DNA of 64,000 nt from Terrimonas_A sp051954695 (GTDB lineage Bacteria; Bacteroidota; Bacteroidia; Chitinophagales; Chitinophagaceae). Where the stretch lies: the NCBI GenBank assembly GCA_051954695.1, contig JBQCHL010000018.1, positions 310,001 through 374,000 of the forward strand. Reading direction: 5' to 3'. Under the pieces are notes generated by a model. It saw only the letters and a list, made by a program, of their open reading frames with translations, did no database searches and was not told the origin of the DNA. Numbering within the stretch: position 1 is the stretch's first letter; each line of letters opens with the position of its first letter. Below, in pieces: positions 18,514 to 27,106 of the stretch. Both the position numbers and the translations under genes were made by a program.

Positions 18514-18969
18514 ATGCAACAGGTAAAAAGCGGTGATAAGGTTAAAGTGCACTATCACGGCCGCCTCACCAGCGGAGAAACATTTGATAAATCTGAAGGC
18601 CGGGAGCCTTTGGAATTCGAGGTGGGTAGCGGCATGGTTATTAAAGGGTTTGATGATGGAGTCACCGGTATGGCCGTTGGCGAAAAGAAAACGATCAATA
18701 TCCCCTTTATGGAAGCTTATGGCCCCAGAAATCCTGAGATGATCATTGAAATGCCTAAAGACCGTTTTCCTAAAGACATGGAAGTGGAAGTGGGCATGCC
18801 GCTTGGCATGAGTGATGGGCAGGGACATCAGTACCAGGTAGTAGTAACCGAGATCAAAGATGATGTGGTAGTGCTTGATGCAAACCATCCACTGGCAGGT
18901 CAGGACCTGATCTTCGATCTTGAACTGGTAGAGATCCTTGGCGGAAAGCCATTGATCATCATGCCCTGA
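18514..18969 (+). CDS. SlyD-type FKBP peptidyl-prolyl cis-trans isomerase
   Basis: Proline isomerase and chaperone. The FKBP core is split by an insert-in-flap domain: core halves GDKVKVHYHGRLTSGETFDKS with VIKGFDDGVTGMAVGEKKTI and a C-terminal strand DLIFDLELVEI, insert about 70-120 (MPKDRFPKDMEVEVGMPLG). The 151-residue length and the NHPLAGQDL motif are typical of SlyD. The histidine-rich metal-binding tail of E. coli SlyD is missing; the chain ends GGKPLIIMP. No signal peptide, so it is cytoplasmic. A terminator follows at 19104-19126. Confidence 0.93.
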   Translation: MQQVKSGDKVKVHYHGRLTSGETFDKSEGREPLEFEVGSGMVIKGFDDGVTGMAVGEKKTINIPFMEAYGPRNPEMIIEMPKDRFPKDMEVEVGMPLGMSDGQGHQYQVVVTEIKDDVVVLDANHPLAGQDLIFDLELVEILGGKPLIIMP

Positions 18970-19103
18970 TCAGGATGAAGGGAGATGTGTTGCGGCATTT
19001 CATCCGGCAAAGTTTGGCAACAAAACACCCGGATGAACCAAATGTTAAGGCCTTTAACACATTCGGTTTATATTCCAACATTACCTAACTTTGAACATAC
19101 ACG

Positions 19104-19126
19104 GCCCGGCCTTCGCCGGGCATTTT
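19104..19126 (+). terminator. Rho-independent terminator after the FKBP gene
   Basis: GCCCGGC (19104-19110) and GCCGGGC (19115-19121) form a 7-bp perfect GC stem with a 4-nt loop (CTTC), followed directly by ATTTTTGT. It lies about 135 bp after the FKBP stop. The remaining bases of the 18970-19193 gap show no gene. Confidence 0.75.
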
Positions 19127-19193
19127 TGTCGGAATAAGTGCGCTATGAAACAAAATGAATAATTGCCGGCAGGCATATTTTTAAATTTTCAGT

Positions 19194-20450
19194 ATGTTCG
19201 ATCGTTACACGTTTACCGCAGCAGAAAGATTTCTGCGGTATGTTCAGATAGATACACAAAGTGATCCTCAATCCGGATCATATCCCAGTACAGCCAGGCA
19301 AAAGGATCTTTCCATCCTGCTTGCACAGGAATTAAAACAGATAGGTCTGGCTGATGCCCATGCTGATGAATGGGGGTACGTATACGCAACCATTCCTTCC
19401 AATACAAACAAAAAGGTCCCTGTTATTTGTTTTTGTTCCCATGTAGATACTGCACCTGATTGCAGCGGCACTGGTATTAAACCTATCGTGCATAAAAATT
19501 ACCAGGGGCAGGATATTGTTTTACCTGATGATAAAACTCAGGTATTGCGCTTGGAAGAATATCCCTATTTGAAAAAGCAGATCGGGAATGATCTTATCAC
19601 AGCCAGTGGCACAACCCTGTTGGGTTCTGATGATAAAGCCGGCGTGGCGGAGATCATGGACATGGTTAATTTTTTGCAGACGCATCCTGAAGTGAAACAT
19701 GGAGAAATAAAAATATTGTTCACTCCTGATGAAGAAGTGGGAAGAGGTACTGCTAAAGTAGATCTTCAAAAATTAGGGGCCGACTTTGGTTATACATTAG
19801 ATGGTGGTGAAGCCGGCAGCCTGGAAGATGAAACATTCAGTGCAGATGGTGTAACGCTGGTGATCCATGGAGTGATCGCACATCCCGGCTATTCAAAAGG
19901 TAAAATGGTGAATGCACTCAAAATTGCAGGACAGATACTGGCTGAATTACCCAAAGACCGCCTTTCTCCTGAAAGCACAGAAGGCAGAAGGGGCTTTATT
20001 CATCCTGTAAGAGTGGAAGGCCTTGCAGAAAAATGCACGATCGAATTTATTATCCGCGATTTTGAAACACCGGGTTTGAAAAAGAAAGAAGATTTTCTTA
20101 AAACACTGGTGGAAGAAACTATCCGTTTTCATACCGGCTCCTCATTTGAATTTCATGTGACAGAGCAGTACCGTAATATGAAAGAAGTGCTGGACCTTCA
20201 TCCTGATATCGTTGAAAATGCTAAGACCGCTATCACGCGTGCAGGGTTGGAACTGAAAATGGAAAGTATCCGTGGAGGCACAGATGGCAGCAGGCTTTCT
20301 TTTATGGGATTGCCCTGTCCTAACCTGTTTACCGGCATGCAGGCTATCCATTCAAAGCTTGAGCATATCAGTGTGCAGGATATGAATAAAGCAGTAGAAA
20401 CACTGGTGAGATTAGTGCAGGTCTGGGAAGAGAAAGGTATTGCTCAGTAA
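19194..20450 (+). CDS. pepT: Peptidase T, tripeptide aminopeptidase
   Basis: Removes the N-terminal residue of tripeptides; cytoplasmic di-zinc M20 peptidase. Metal and catalytic residues are all visible: CSHVDTAPD (His83, Asp85), GSDDKAG (Asp146), PDEEVGRG (catalytic Glu180 and ligand Glu181), TLDGGEAG, and AIHSKLEHIS with the last His ligand. RGGTDGSRLSFMGLPCPNLF is a PepT signature. At 418 residues it is close to the usual length. Its last 39 bp overlap the 3' end of the convergent flavin monooxygenase gene. Confidence 0.96.
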   Translation: MFDRYTFTAAERFLRYVQIDTQSDPQSGSYPSTARQKDLSILLAQELKQIGLADAHADEWGYVYATIPSNTNKKVPVICFCSHVDTAPDCSGTGIKPIVHKNYQGQDIVLPDDKTQVLRLEEYPYLKKQIGNDLITASGTTLLGSDDKAGVAEIMDMVNFLQTHPEVKHGEIKILFTPDEEVGRGTAKVDLQKLGADFGYTLDGGEAGSLEDETFSADGVTLVIHGVIAHPGYSKGKMVNALKIAGQILAELPKDRLSPESTEGRRGFIHPVRVEGLAEKCTIEFIIRDFETPGLKKKEDFLKTLVEETIRFHTGSSFEFHVTEQYRNMKEVLDLHPDIVENAKTAITRAGLELKMESIRGGTDGSRLSFMGLPCPNLFTGMQAIHSKLEHISVQDMNKAVETLVRLVQVWEEKGIAQ

Positions 20451-21425
20451 TTCATACGATCTTAACCGGTCTTCTTTGGTTTCTGCAAAAGTGGCTACTA
20501 CGATTTCATCTGTTTGAAAAGAAGCAGCCAATTCCTCGAATTTTATTTTCAATTCTGCAGGTGTGCCGATAAAATAACGTTGACGATGGTATTCCAACCG
20601 TTGCAGATCAGCAGGTGTATGCACATGGTCTTTTATATCTTCATAAGCATATAATTGCTGGTAATTACCCTTTTCAAAACTCAATAAACGGTAATCGTAC
20701 ATGGCTTTTGCCTGCTCCAGCTTTTGTTCATCCTCTGAGCAGAATGCAAATATGCCAACATTGGTAACAGGAGAGTGGAGATCTGCAGAGGGCTTGAACC
20801 TTTCCTTGTATAGCCGGATGGCTTCAGGCCCGCCAATGGGATTGATGAACTGTGCGTAAGAAAGCCCCATTCCAAAATGTGCAGCGATATAAGCGCTCTC
20901 TCCGCTGGAAGTCAATGCCCATAAAGCAGGTGACGATTGGATGGATGGGATGGCTTTTATTTTCCCATTGAGATTATTGGGTGAAGGTGTTTCAGAAAAA
21001 AAGTCCTGCAGTTCCCTTATCTGTTGTATGTATTCCTGGGGATCGAATGTATTGGAAGGATTCAGCAATTGCGAAGTGGCACGGTCGCCGCCGGGAGCCC
21101 GCCCAATACCAAGATCGATACGGTGCGGATAAAGTGCTTCCAGCAAACGGAAATTCTCTGCCACTTTCAGGGCACTGTGATTGGGCAGCATAATACCTCC
21201 CGATCCCAGCCTGATACGACTGGTTTCACCTCCAAGCCTTGCAATGAACACTTCAGGTGCTGCACCGGCAAGGGTGATGGAATTATGATGTTCAGACAGC
21301 CAGTAGCGGGTAAAGCCTTTCCTGTCGGCCAACTTTGCCAGCTCTATACTTTCCTGGAGAGATTCTTCTGCTGAACTGCCCTTACGGATAGGCGTTTGGT
21401 CAAGTATGCTTAATTTCAACTGCAT
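20412..21425 (-). CDS. Luciferase-like (LLM-class) flavin-dependent oxidoreductase
   Basis: TIM-barrel monooxygenase of the bacterial luciferase family using reduced FMN. The N-terminus LKLSILDQTPIRKGSSAEESL and ESIELAKLADRKGFTRYWLSEHHN are typical of the subgroup MsnO8/LuxA-like oxidoreductases. LGSGGIMLPNHSALKVAENFRLL and RIDLGIGRAPGGDRAT follow in order. The substrate is unknown. I start at the ATG at 21425 (MQLKLSIL); an in-frame ATG six codons upstream exists but adds a non-conserved segment. It converges on and overlaps pepT by 39 bp. Confidence 0.88.
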   Translation of the reverse strand: MQLKLSILDQTPIRKGSSAEESLQESIELAKLADRKGFTRYWLSEHHNSITLAGAAPEVFIARLGGETSRIRLGSGGIMLPNHSALKVAENFRLLEALYPHRIDLGIGRAPGGDRATSQLLNPSNTFDPQEYIQQIRELQDFFSETPSPNNLNGKIKAIPSIQSSPALWALTSSGESAYIAAHFGMGLSYAQFINPIGGPEAIRLYKERFKPSADLHSPVTNVGIFAFCSEDEQKLEQAKAMYDYRLLSFEKGNYQQLYAYEDIKDHVHTPADLQRLEYHRQRYFIGTPAELKIKFEELAASFQTDEIVVATFAETKEDRLRSYELLSNTFLFPDLH

Positions 21426-21514
21426 GAAGAAAGAACAATTCACAAACTAAAAAGTTGAACTGACCGTTTACTATAAGATGTACAGGAAAATATTGTATTT
21501 TCTAAAATCTTGAG

Positions 21515-21578
21515 CCCTTCCCGTTCTTCCCGCCTTACCGGTAAATATTTACCGGTAAGGCGGGAAGAACGGGAAGGG
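21515..21578. repeat. 64-bp perfect palindrome without spacer
   Basis: Left arm 21515-21546 and right arm 21547-21578 are exact reverse complements, 32 bp each, centred on AAATATTT. It lies in the 193-bp gap between the divergently transcribed flavin monooxygenase and OmpA-family genes. Pairing stops at a G-G mismatch just outside. Confidence 0.95.
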
Positions 21579-21618
21579 GAACAGGTTTAATATAAGAGTA
21601 TCACCTATTTGTTTGTAA

Positions 21619-22734
21619 ATGTCCAGACTGTTTATTTTTTTCTTTCTATTGTCTTCCGTGCAAACCCATTCACAAGGATTGTTAGCCAATGGAGGCTTTG
21701 AAGATATTAATGTGTGCACAGAATATAATGTAGAATGTGCACCGGAAGCCTGGATGAGTTCCTTAAGCGGGTTTAATAATTTCTTCAGGGATCCGGGCCG
21801 GGCGCATAGTGGCAGTAATTGCCTGGGTATTGAAGCGGCACATTTTCAAAAGCCTTATAACCGGTCTTACCTGAGAAGCCGTTTGCTTTGTGGATTGCGC
21901 AAGGATAACCTGTATCAGATCAGCTTTTTTATCAAATCAGCTTTTCCTATTATGGACAGTGTGGGTATTCTGTTCATGGACCAGGACCCATTGTATGGTA
22001 AGATTTTTATGCGTGGCAAAGAGCCTTCTTTTTATCTGAAAGGAGCGGTAAGCACTTCTGAGTTTGGCGACAGCGCCTGGCGTAAAGTATCTGTAGAATA
22101 CCGTGCTACAGGCAATGAGATCTTTATAGTGGCAGGTTACTTTGCGAAAAGTGATTACAAAGCGAAACGGCTTGATGAACGGGAGAACCGTTATTATATT
22201 TTCCTTGATGATATTTCCATGACCCCGCTTGATCCCAATGAACATTTATGTGCAGGCTGGGAGGAGGCTAAGGAAGAAATATATGGAGAGAACGAACGGC
22301 ATGAATTGCTCGACAGGAAGATAAAATATTACCGTACTAAGCCACCACCACCGCCACAACTGGAAAGGAATAGTTATACAGTGATCGATACGCTGGTATT
22401 ACCGGATATTCTTTTTGAAACAGGTAAAGCTTCTTTGCAGACCGGTAGTTTCACTGTGCTTGACAGCATTTGCGGGCAGGTGCAGGGAAAGCAGATCGAT
22501 TCGCTTGTTATAAAAGGACATACAGACAATACGGGTACTGCTGCGATCAATGAATCCCTGTCTTCCGACCGTGCAAAAACGGTAGCGGACTATATGGCTC
22601 CGCGTATCAGCATGAAACCTGTGCCGGTATTTATTTATGGACTGGCCGACAGTGTGCCGGTTGCCAGCAATTCCACTCCGCAAGGGAGACAGAAAAACCG
22701 CCGCGTAGAAATACTGCTGTATCTAAGGGAATAA
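21619..22734 (+). CDS. OmpA-family outer-membrane protein
   Basis: The signal peptide (LFIFFFLLSSVQTHSQG) is followed by a ~200-residue beta-rich domain with several Cys residues (NGGFEDINVCTEYNVECAPEAW), similar in outline to a carbohydrate-binding-like jelly roll. The C-terminal OmpA/MotB domain at about 255-371 includes ILFETGKASL, LVIKGHTDNTGTAAINESLSSDRAKTVADYM-like peptidoglycan contacts (Asp and Arg present) and GRQKNRRVEI. A proline run (KPPPPPQ) joins the halves. It probably tethers the outer membrane to peptidoglycan. What the N-terminal domain binds is unknown. Confidence 0.88.
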   Translation: MSRLFIFFFLLSSVQTHSQGLLANGGFEDINVCTEYNVECAPEAWMSSLSGFNNFFRDPGRAHSGSNCLGIEAAHFQKPYNRSYLRSRLLCGLRKDNLYQISFFIKSAFPIMDSVGILFMDQDPLYGKIFMRGKEPSFYLKGAVSTSEFGDSAWRKVSVEYRATGNEIFIVAGYFAKSDYKAKRLDERENRYYIFLDDISMTPLDPNEHLCAGWEEAKEEIYGENERHELLDRKIKYYRTKPPPPPQLERNSYTVIDTLVLPDILFETGKASLQTGSFTVLDSICGQVQGKQIDSLVIKGHTDNTGTAAINESLSSDRAKTVADYMAPRISMKPVPVFIYGLADSVPVASNSTPQGRQKNRRVEILLYLRE

Positions 22735-22788
22735 AATTCATATAATTCTTCTGCCTTGGCTTATCTTTAGTTCACTAAATCACTTGCA

Positions 22789-23742
22789 ATGGACATAGGT
22801 AATTTTTTGCTGCACTACTGGTGGATACTTGTTATTTTATTCATCTTTTTCAGCGCATTTTTTACGATCAGCCAGGGATATATTGGTGTGATCACTTTGT
22901 TTGGAAAATATCAGCGGATCGTAAGGCCGGGATTGAGATGGAAAATACCCTTGCTGGAGCAACTGTATAAAAAAATATCCATCCAAAACCGTTCAGTGGA
23001 ACTGGAATTCCAGGCTGTGACGCAGGACCAGGCAAATGTATATTTCAAAAGCATGCTGCTCTATGCAGTGCAGAATGAAAACGAAGAAACGATCAAGCGG
23101 GTGGCATTCAAATTCATTACTGACAGGGACCTGATGCAGGCGCTTATCCGTACGATCGAAGGGAATATCCGTTCATTCGTAGCTACCAAGAAGCAGGCTG
23201 AAGTGCTGGGGCTTCGCCGGGAGATCGTACAATATGTAAAAGTAGAGATCGATCATACGCTGGAAGAATGGGGATATCATTTGCAGGATTTGCAGATCAA
23301 TGATATCACTTTCGATAAAATGATCCTCGACTCAATGAGTAAGGTGGTGGCCAGTAATAACCTTAAAGCTGCTGCAGAAAATGAGGGACAGGCATTACTG
23401 ATCACCAAGACCAAAGCGGCTGAGGCAGATGGTAATTCTATCAAAATATCCGCTGAAGCGGAAAAAGAAGCGGCCCGTTTGCGCGGTCAGGGGGTGGCTC
23501 TGTTTCGCAAGGAAGTGGCTGCCGGTATGACGGAAGCTGCAGAGCAGATGAAACAAGCGAATCTCGATACAAATGTGATCCTGTTCAGTATGTGGACTGA
23601 AGCGATCAAGAATTTTGCAGAATATGGAAAAGGCAATGTCATTTTCCTGGATGGCAGCCCGGATGGCATGGAAAGCACGATGAAGCAGATACAGGCGCTG
23701 ATGGTGAAGCAGGCGGGCACCAGTGGAAATCAAAAGGAGTAA
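22789..23742 (+). CDS. SPFH/Band 7 membrane protein (stomatin-like)
   Basis: One N-terminal membrane helix (WWILVILFIFFSAFFTI), then an SPFH domain starting GYIGVITLFGKYQRIVRPGLRWKIPLLEQLYKKI. A helical, Ala/Glu-rich region at about 195-270 (AAENEGQALLITKTKAAEADG) is the coiled coil through which these proteins oligomerise. In other bacteria SPFH proteins organise membrane microdomains and often partner NfeD or a protease; no such neighbour is present here. The 317-residue length is normal. The stop codon is followed after 2 nt by short tandem repeats. Confidence 0.88.
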   Translation: MDIGNFLLHYWWILVILFIFFSAFFTISQGYIGVITLFGKYQRIVRPGLRWKIPLLEQLYKKISIQNRSVELEFQAVTQDQANVYFKSMLLYAVQNENEETIKRVAFKFITDRDLMQALIRTIEGNIRSFVATKKQAEVLGLRREIVQYVKVEIDHTLEEWGYHLQDLQINDITFDKMILDSMSKVVASNNLKAAAENEGQALLITKTKAAEADGNSIKISAEAEKEAARLRGQGVALFRKEVAAGMTEAAEQMKQANLDTNVILFSMWTEAIKNFAEYGKGNVIFLDGSPDGMESTMKQIQALMVKQAGTSGNQKE

Positions 23743-23744
23743 AA

Positions 23745-23872
23745 GTATAAGTATAAGTATAAGGGATGAGTTTAAGTGTTTAAAAGTTTAAAGGTTTAAG
23801 GGGCAGGGCTTATAAGTTCCAGCACTTGATACAGGGATTTTTAAACCATTAAACTCTTAAACTTTTAAACCG
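23745..23872. repeat. Composite short-period repeats: (GTATAA)3 and inverted octads of GTTTAA
   Basis: Three GTATAA units (23745-23762) begin just after the SPFH stop. Then four 8-bp units of the form NNGTTTAA (23768-23799), a 41-nt spacer, and four 8-bp units TTAAACNN (23841-23872), the reverse complement of the first set. The rest of the 281-bp gap to 24024 holds only a TACATTTA box near 23994, a possible promoter of the ExbB gene. Confidence 0.85.
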
Positions 23873-24023
23873 TTCTTGTTAAAATCCTCTAAAACTTCCC
23901 TTCCTATCACAACGCGGCATTGTTTTTTTCGTTCAAGGACGTGGTTATTCAGGGCTGTTGATAATAAAAGAAAACCTATTTATATCGCTTGCCTTACATT
24001 TACGCACTTAAAGAAGATCATCT

Positions 24024-24719
24024 ATGTTTGACCTTTTACAGATTGTTGATACACTTGCAGGCGGTGCTCCGGGCAGCACAGTAGCAGGAAAAGAAGAGAG
24101 TATCCGTTTCTTTGATCTTATTTACATGGGTGGGTGGGTCATGGTCCCGCTGGGATTGATGCTGCTTTTGACGGTTTATTTTTTTGCAGAAAGGCAGATC
24201 GCTATCCGCCAGGCTTCACGCATTGATGCCAATTTCATGAACATTATCCGTGATCATATTGTAAGCGGCAATATTGCAGCAGCCCGCAGTTTTGCAAAGA
24301 ATACGAATAATCCTGTTGCAAGGATCATTGATAAGGGCATTCAGCGTATTGGCAAACCGATTGACAGTATTGATAAAAGCATGGATAATGTGGGCCAGTT
24401 GGAAATGTATAAGCTGGAGAAAAATCTTGCGGTATTGTCATTTATTTCCAAAGCTGCGCCCATCTTCGGTTTCGTTGGAACACTGATCGGTTTGATGCAA
24501 TTGTTTTCCAATATACACCGTGCCAATGAAGTGGAGATAGGTGTGATCTCACAAGGTATTTACACAAAACTTATAACTTCTATTACAGGGCTGGTGATTG
24601 GTTTGCTGGCTTATCTTGCCCATAGCTATCTCGACACGCAGATCGATAAAGCAGCCAATAAAATGGAAGCGGCTTCTGCCGATTTCCTGGATGTATTGCA
24701 GGAACCAACCACCCGATAA
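24024..24719 (+). CDS. exbB: MotA/TolQ/ExbB-type proton channel
   Basis: Inner-membrane proton channel of the Ton/Tol type, working with the ExbD-like protein encoded next. Three membrane helices: about 30-52 (MGGWVMVPLGLMLLLTVYFF), 135-158 (SFISKAAPIFGFVGTLIGLMQLF) and 180-205 (KLITSITGLVIGLLAYLAHSY). The GFVGTLIGLM and GLVIGLLAY stretches are the conserved channel signature. The 231-residue length fits. Given the SusC and TonB-like proteins in the window, powering outer-membrane transport is likely, but a Tol-type role cannot be excluded. Confidence 0.92.
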   Translation: MFDLLQIVDTLAGGAPGSTVAGKEESIRFFDLIYMGGWVMVPLGLMLLLTVYFFAERQIAIRQASRIDANFMNIIRDHIVSGNIAAARSFAKNTNNPVARIIDKGIQRIGKPIDSIDKSMDNVGQLEMYKLEKNLAVLSFISKAAPIFGFVGTLIGLMQLFSNIHRANEVEIGVISQGIYTKLITSITGLVIGLLAYLAHSYLDTQIDKAANKMEAASADFLDVLQEPTTR

Positions 24720-24731
24720 ACCGGCAGGCGA

Positions 24732-25130
24732 ATGAAGTTCAGAAAAAAACATAGAGAACACTCCGAGGTATTTACCGATTCACTGAATGATATTCTTTTC
24801 ATTCTGCTGATGTTCTTCCTTATTACCACTACGATGGCTAATCCCAATGTGGTAAAAGTGAACAACCCAAGAGGAACAAAAGATACCAAGGCCAAGCAGA
24901 ATATTGTCGTTTCCATTAATAAAGATCAGCAATTCTTTATTGGTCAGCAGCAGGTGGATCCATCCATGCTCGATAGCTTTGTGAAGCGGGAAGTGGACCG
25001 TATGCGTGCAACAGTTGATACACCTTCAGTGGTTATCAATGCCGATACGATCTCATACTATGGGGAAGTGTTCCGCGTAATGCAATCGGCCAAGAGGGCA
25101 GGAGCGAAAGTTGTAGCGAATGTGAAATGA
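24732..25130 (+). CDS. exbD: ExbD/TolR-type biopolymer transport protein
   Basis: Single-pass partner of the ExbB channel, starting 12 bp after it. EHSEVFTDSLNDILFILLMFFLITTTM contains the membrane helix with the conserved Asp (LNDILFILL) that carries protons. The periplasmic domain has typical TolR strands (NIVVSINKDQQFFIGQQQV, TPSVVINADTISYYGEVFRVMQSAKRAG). The 132-residue length is standard. No tonB gene is adjacent. Confidence 0.93.
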   Translation: MKFRKKHREHSEVFTDSLNDILFILLMFFLITTTMANPNVVKVNNPRGTKDTKAKQNIVVSINKDQQFFIGQQQVDPSMLDSFVKREVDRMRATVDTPSVVINADTISYYGEVFRVMQSAKRAGAKVVANVK

Positions 25131-25137
25131 TAGCATC

Positions 25138-25995
25138 TCAGCTTTTATAATTGGCTTTCACCATTCTATCTTTTCCCTGCATATCTTTTTTCAATTCGGC
25201 GGTATAATTTTCACTCCTGAAATGTTGCAACACGTCTACACCCAATCCTTCATGTATTTCCATGTAAATGCTTCCATCTTTTTTCAGGTGTTCTTTTCCG
25301 AAAGCAGCAATGGCTTTATAGAATAGAAGCGCATCATTATCCGGCACAAACAAAGCCATGAAAGGCTCATAGTTCAACACATTCGGCTGCATTTCTTCCT
25401 TGTCTTTTTCGGGTATATAAGGCGGGTTGCTGATAATGATATCAAATGCGGGAAGAGTGGAACGCTCAGAAGCGGACAGAAAGTTCATTTCGACAAAATT
25501 CACTTCCATTCCTAAGGTCTGAGCATTTTCGCGGGCCAGTGAGAGTGCGCCTTTACTAAGATCACAGGCCCAAACCTCGGCTTTTCCCAGTCTCCGTTTC
25601 AGGGCTATAGCAATACAGCCGCTACCGGTGCCTATGTCCAGTATCCTGAGCTCGTTGAGCGGGAATTTGCAGTTGGCAATCACCCATTCCACCAGTTCCT
25701 CGGTTTCTGGCCGGGGAATCAATACATTAGCATCCACTTTAAGCCTCAGCCCGCAAAACCAGGCTTCCCCCAGCACGTATTGCACAGGTTCATGGGTGAG
25801 TAGGCGTTCGAGATACTGGTCGAGCAGGGATGCCTGCCTCGGACTTAACTCCTTTCTCGGATTAGCCAGTCTTTCCGTGATTTTAGACCCTGTAATATAT
25901 TCTATCACCCAATCGGCGATCGTAGAGGCTTCACCGCTGGCATAAATAGCGCTTAGCCGGCTGGTGCCATACCTTCTGGCTTCCTGTATCGTCAT
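25138..25995 (-). CDS. prmC: Peptide chain release factor N5-glutamine methyltransferase
   Basis: Methylates the Gln of the GGQ motif in release factors RF1/RF2. The N-terminal helical domain with LTHEPVQYVLGEAWFCGLRL recognises the factor. The SAM site is ILDIGTGSGCIAIALKRRL, and the catalytic NPPY motif is in IIISNPPYIPEKDKEEM. At 285 residues it is a full-length PrmC. It converges with exbD (7 bp gap) and diverges from ribD with start codons only 34 bp apart. A TAAGTTTG -7 box lies 5 nt upstream of its ATG. Confidence 0.96.
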   Translation of the reverse strand: MTIQEARRYGTSRLSAIYASGEASTIADWVIEYITGSKITERLANPRKELSPRQASLLDQYLERLLTHEPVQYVLGEAWFCGLRLKVDANVLIPRPETEELVEWVIANCKFPLNELRILDIGTGSGCIAIALKRRLGKAEVWACDLSKGALSLARENAQTLGMEVNFVEMNFLSASERSTLPAFDIIISNPPYIPEKDKEEMQPNVLNYEPFMALFVPDNDALLFYKAIAAFGKEHLKKDGSIYMEIHEGLGVDVLQHFRSENYTAELKKDMQGKDRMVKANYKS

Positions 25996-26000
25996 GACGG

Positions 26001-26023
26001 CAAACTTAATTCATTTACATTTG
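26001..26023. promoter_or_regulatory. Back-to-back -7 boxes of prmC and ribD
   Basis: Minus strand TAAGTTTG (26008-26001) ends 5 nt before the prmC ATG at 25995. Plus strand TACATTTG (26016-26023) ends 6 nt before the ribD ATG at 26030. Only 7 bp separate the two boxes. Both genes would have leaderless transcripts, and the two polymerases would compete for the same DNA. Confidence 0.55.
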
Positions 26024-26029
26024 CGGCCG

Positions 26030-27106
26030 ATGAACGGCGGGACTTCAACATATACACACCAGGATTTTATGCACCGCTGCCTGCAACTGGCCAGGTTGGG
26101 AGCAGGATATGTAGCACCGAACCCGATGGTAGGCGCCGTACTGGTTCATAAAGGAGAGATCATTGGAGAAGGCTATCACCAGGTTTATGGGAAAGCTCAC
26201 GCAGAAGTGAACTGTATTGAACAGGCGATCGCTAATGGGCATGCAGATAAATTCACGGGATCGGTGATGTATGTAACACTGGAACCATGTGCTCATTTTG
26301 GTAAAACCCCTCCCTGCACAGATCTGATCATTCATCATCATATCCCTGAAGTGGTCATCGGCAGCCGTGATCCTTTTAAGCAGGTGGATGGGAAAGGGAT
26401 CGGGAAGCTGCAAAAAGCAGGTGTTAAAGTGACTACAGGAGTGCTGGAAAAAGAATGCCTTGAACTGAACAAACGGTTTTTTACTTTTCATACGCTTCAC
26501 CGCCCCTATATTATCTTAAAATGGGCGCAAACGGCTGATGCCAGGATCGGCACGATCAACCGCCGCCTGCTGATCAGTAATGAATACAGCAACAGGCTGG
26601 TACATAAATGGAGAAGTGAGGAGCAGGCGATACTGGTAGGGACCAACACAGCACTGGCGGATAATCCTGAACTCACTACAAGGCTATGGCCGGGGCAATC
26701 GCCCATCCGGTTGGTGATCGATATGGAACTTAAATTGCCTGCTTCATTAAAAATATTCGCAGCGGAGGGAAGAGTAATTGTATTCAATGCTCATAAACAG
26801 GGCAAAGAAAACAATATTGACTATTACCAGGTGACGGAAGATGCCAGCATCGTGCATCAAATACTCAATGCCCTCTGTCATTTTAATATCCAAAGCGTGT
26901 TGGTAGAAGGAGGAGCGCAATTGCTGCAATCTTTTATTGATGAAGATGCCTGGGATGAAATAAGGCGGATAGAAAATCTTCAATTAACAGCAGGGCATGG
27001 ATTGCCTGCACCTATTATCCGCCATGCAAGCCTTGTAAGCAAACTTGAACTGGAGCACGACAGCATACAATTTTTTGAACCCGATAAAAGCATCCGAAAT
27101 AAATGA
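26030..27106 (+). CDS. ribD: Bifunctional riboflavin deaminase/reductase
   Basis: Carries out the second and third steps of riboflavin synthesis: deamination of the diaminopyrimidine, then NADPH-dependent side-chain reduction. The N-terminal deaminase has zinc ligands HAEVNCIEQA and EPCAHFGKTPPCTD, with APNPMVGAVLV ahead of them. The C-terminal reductase domain begins FILKWAQTADARIG-like (YIILKWAQTADARIG) and has VLVEGGAQLLQSFIDEDAWDE. I chose ATG 26030 (MNGGTSTYTHQ); MHRCLQLA at 26069 is an alternative that would give a short leader. No other rib gene is adjacent; YigZ overlaps its stop by 4 bp. Confidence 0.95.
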   Translation: MNGGTSTYTHQDFMHRCLQLARLGAGYVAPNPMVGAVLVHKGEIIGEGYHQVYGKAHAEVNCIEQAIANGHADKFTGSVMYVTLEPCAHFGKTPPCTDLIIHHHIPEVVIGSRDPFKQVDGKGIGKLQKAGVKVTTGVLEKECLELNKRFFTFHTLHRPYIILKWAQTADARIGTINRRLLISNEYSNRLVHKWRSEEQAILVGTNTALADNPELTTRLWPGQSPIRLVIDMELKLPASLKIFAAEGRVIVFNAHKQGKENNIDYYQVTEDASIVHQILNALCHFNIQSVLVEGGAQLLQSFIDEDAWDEIRRIENLQLTAGHGLPAPIIRHASLVSKLELEHDSIQFFEPDKSIRNK

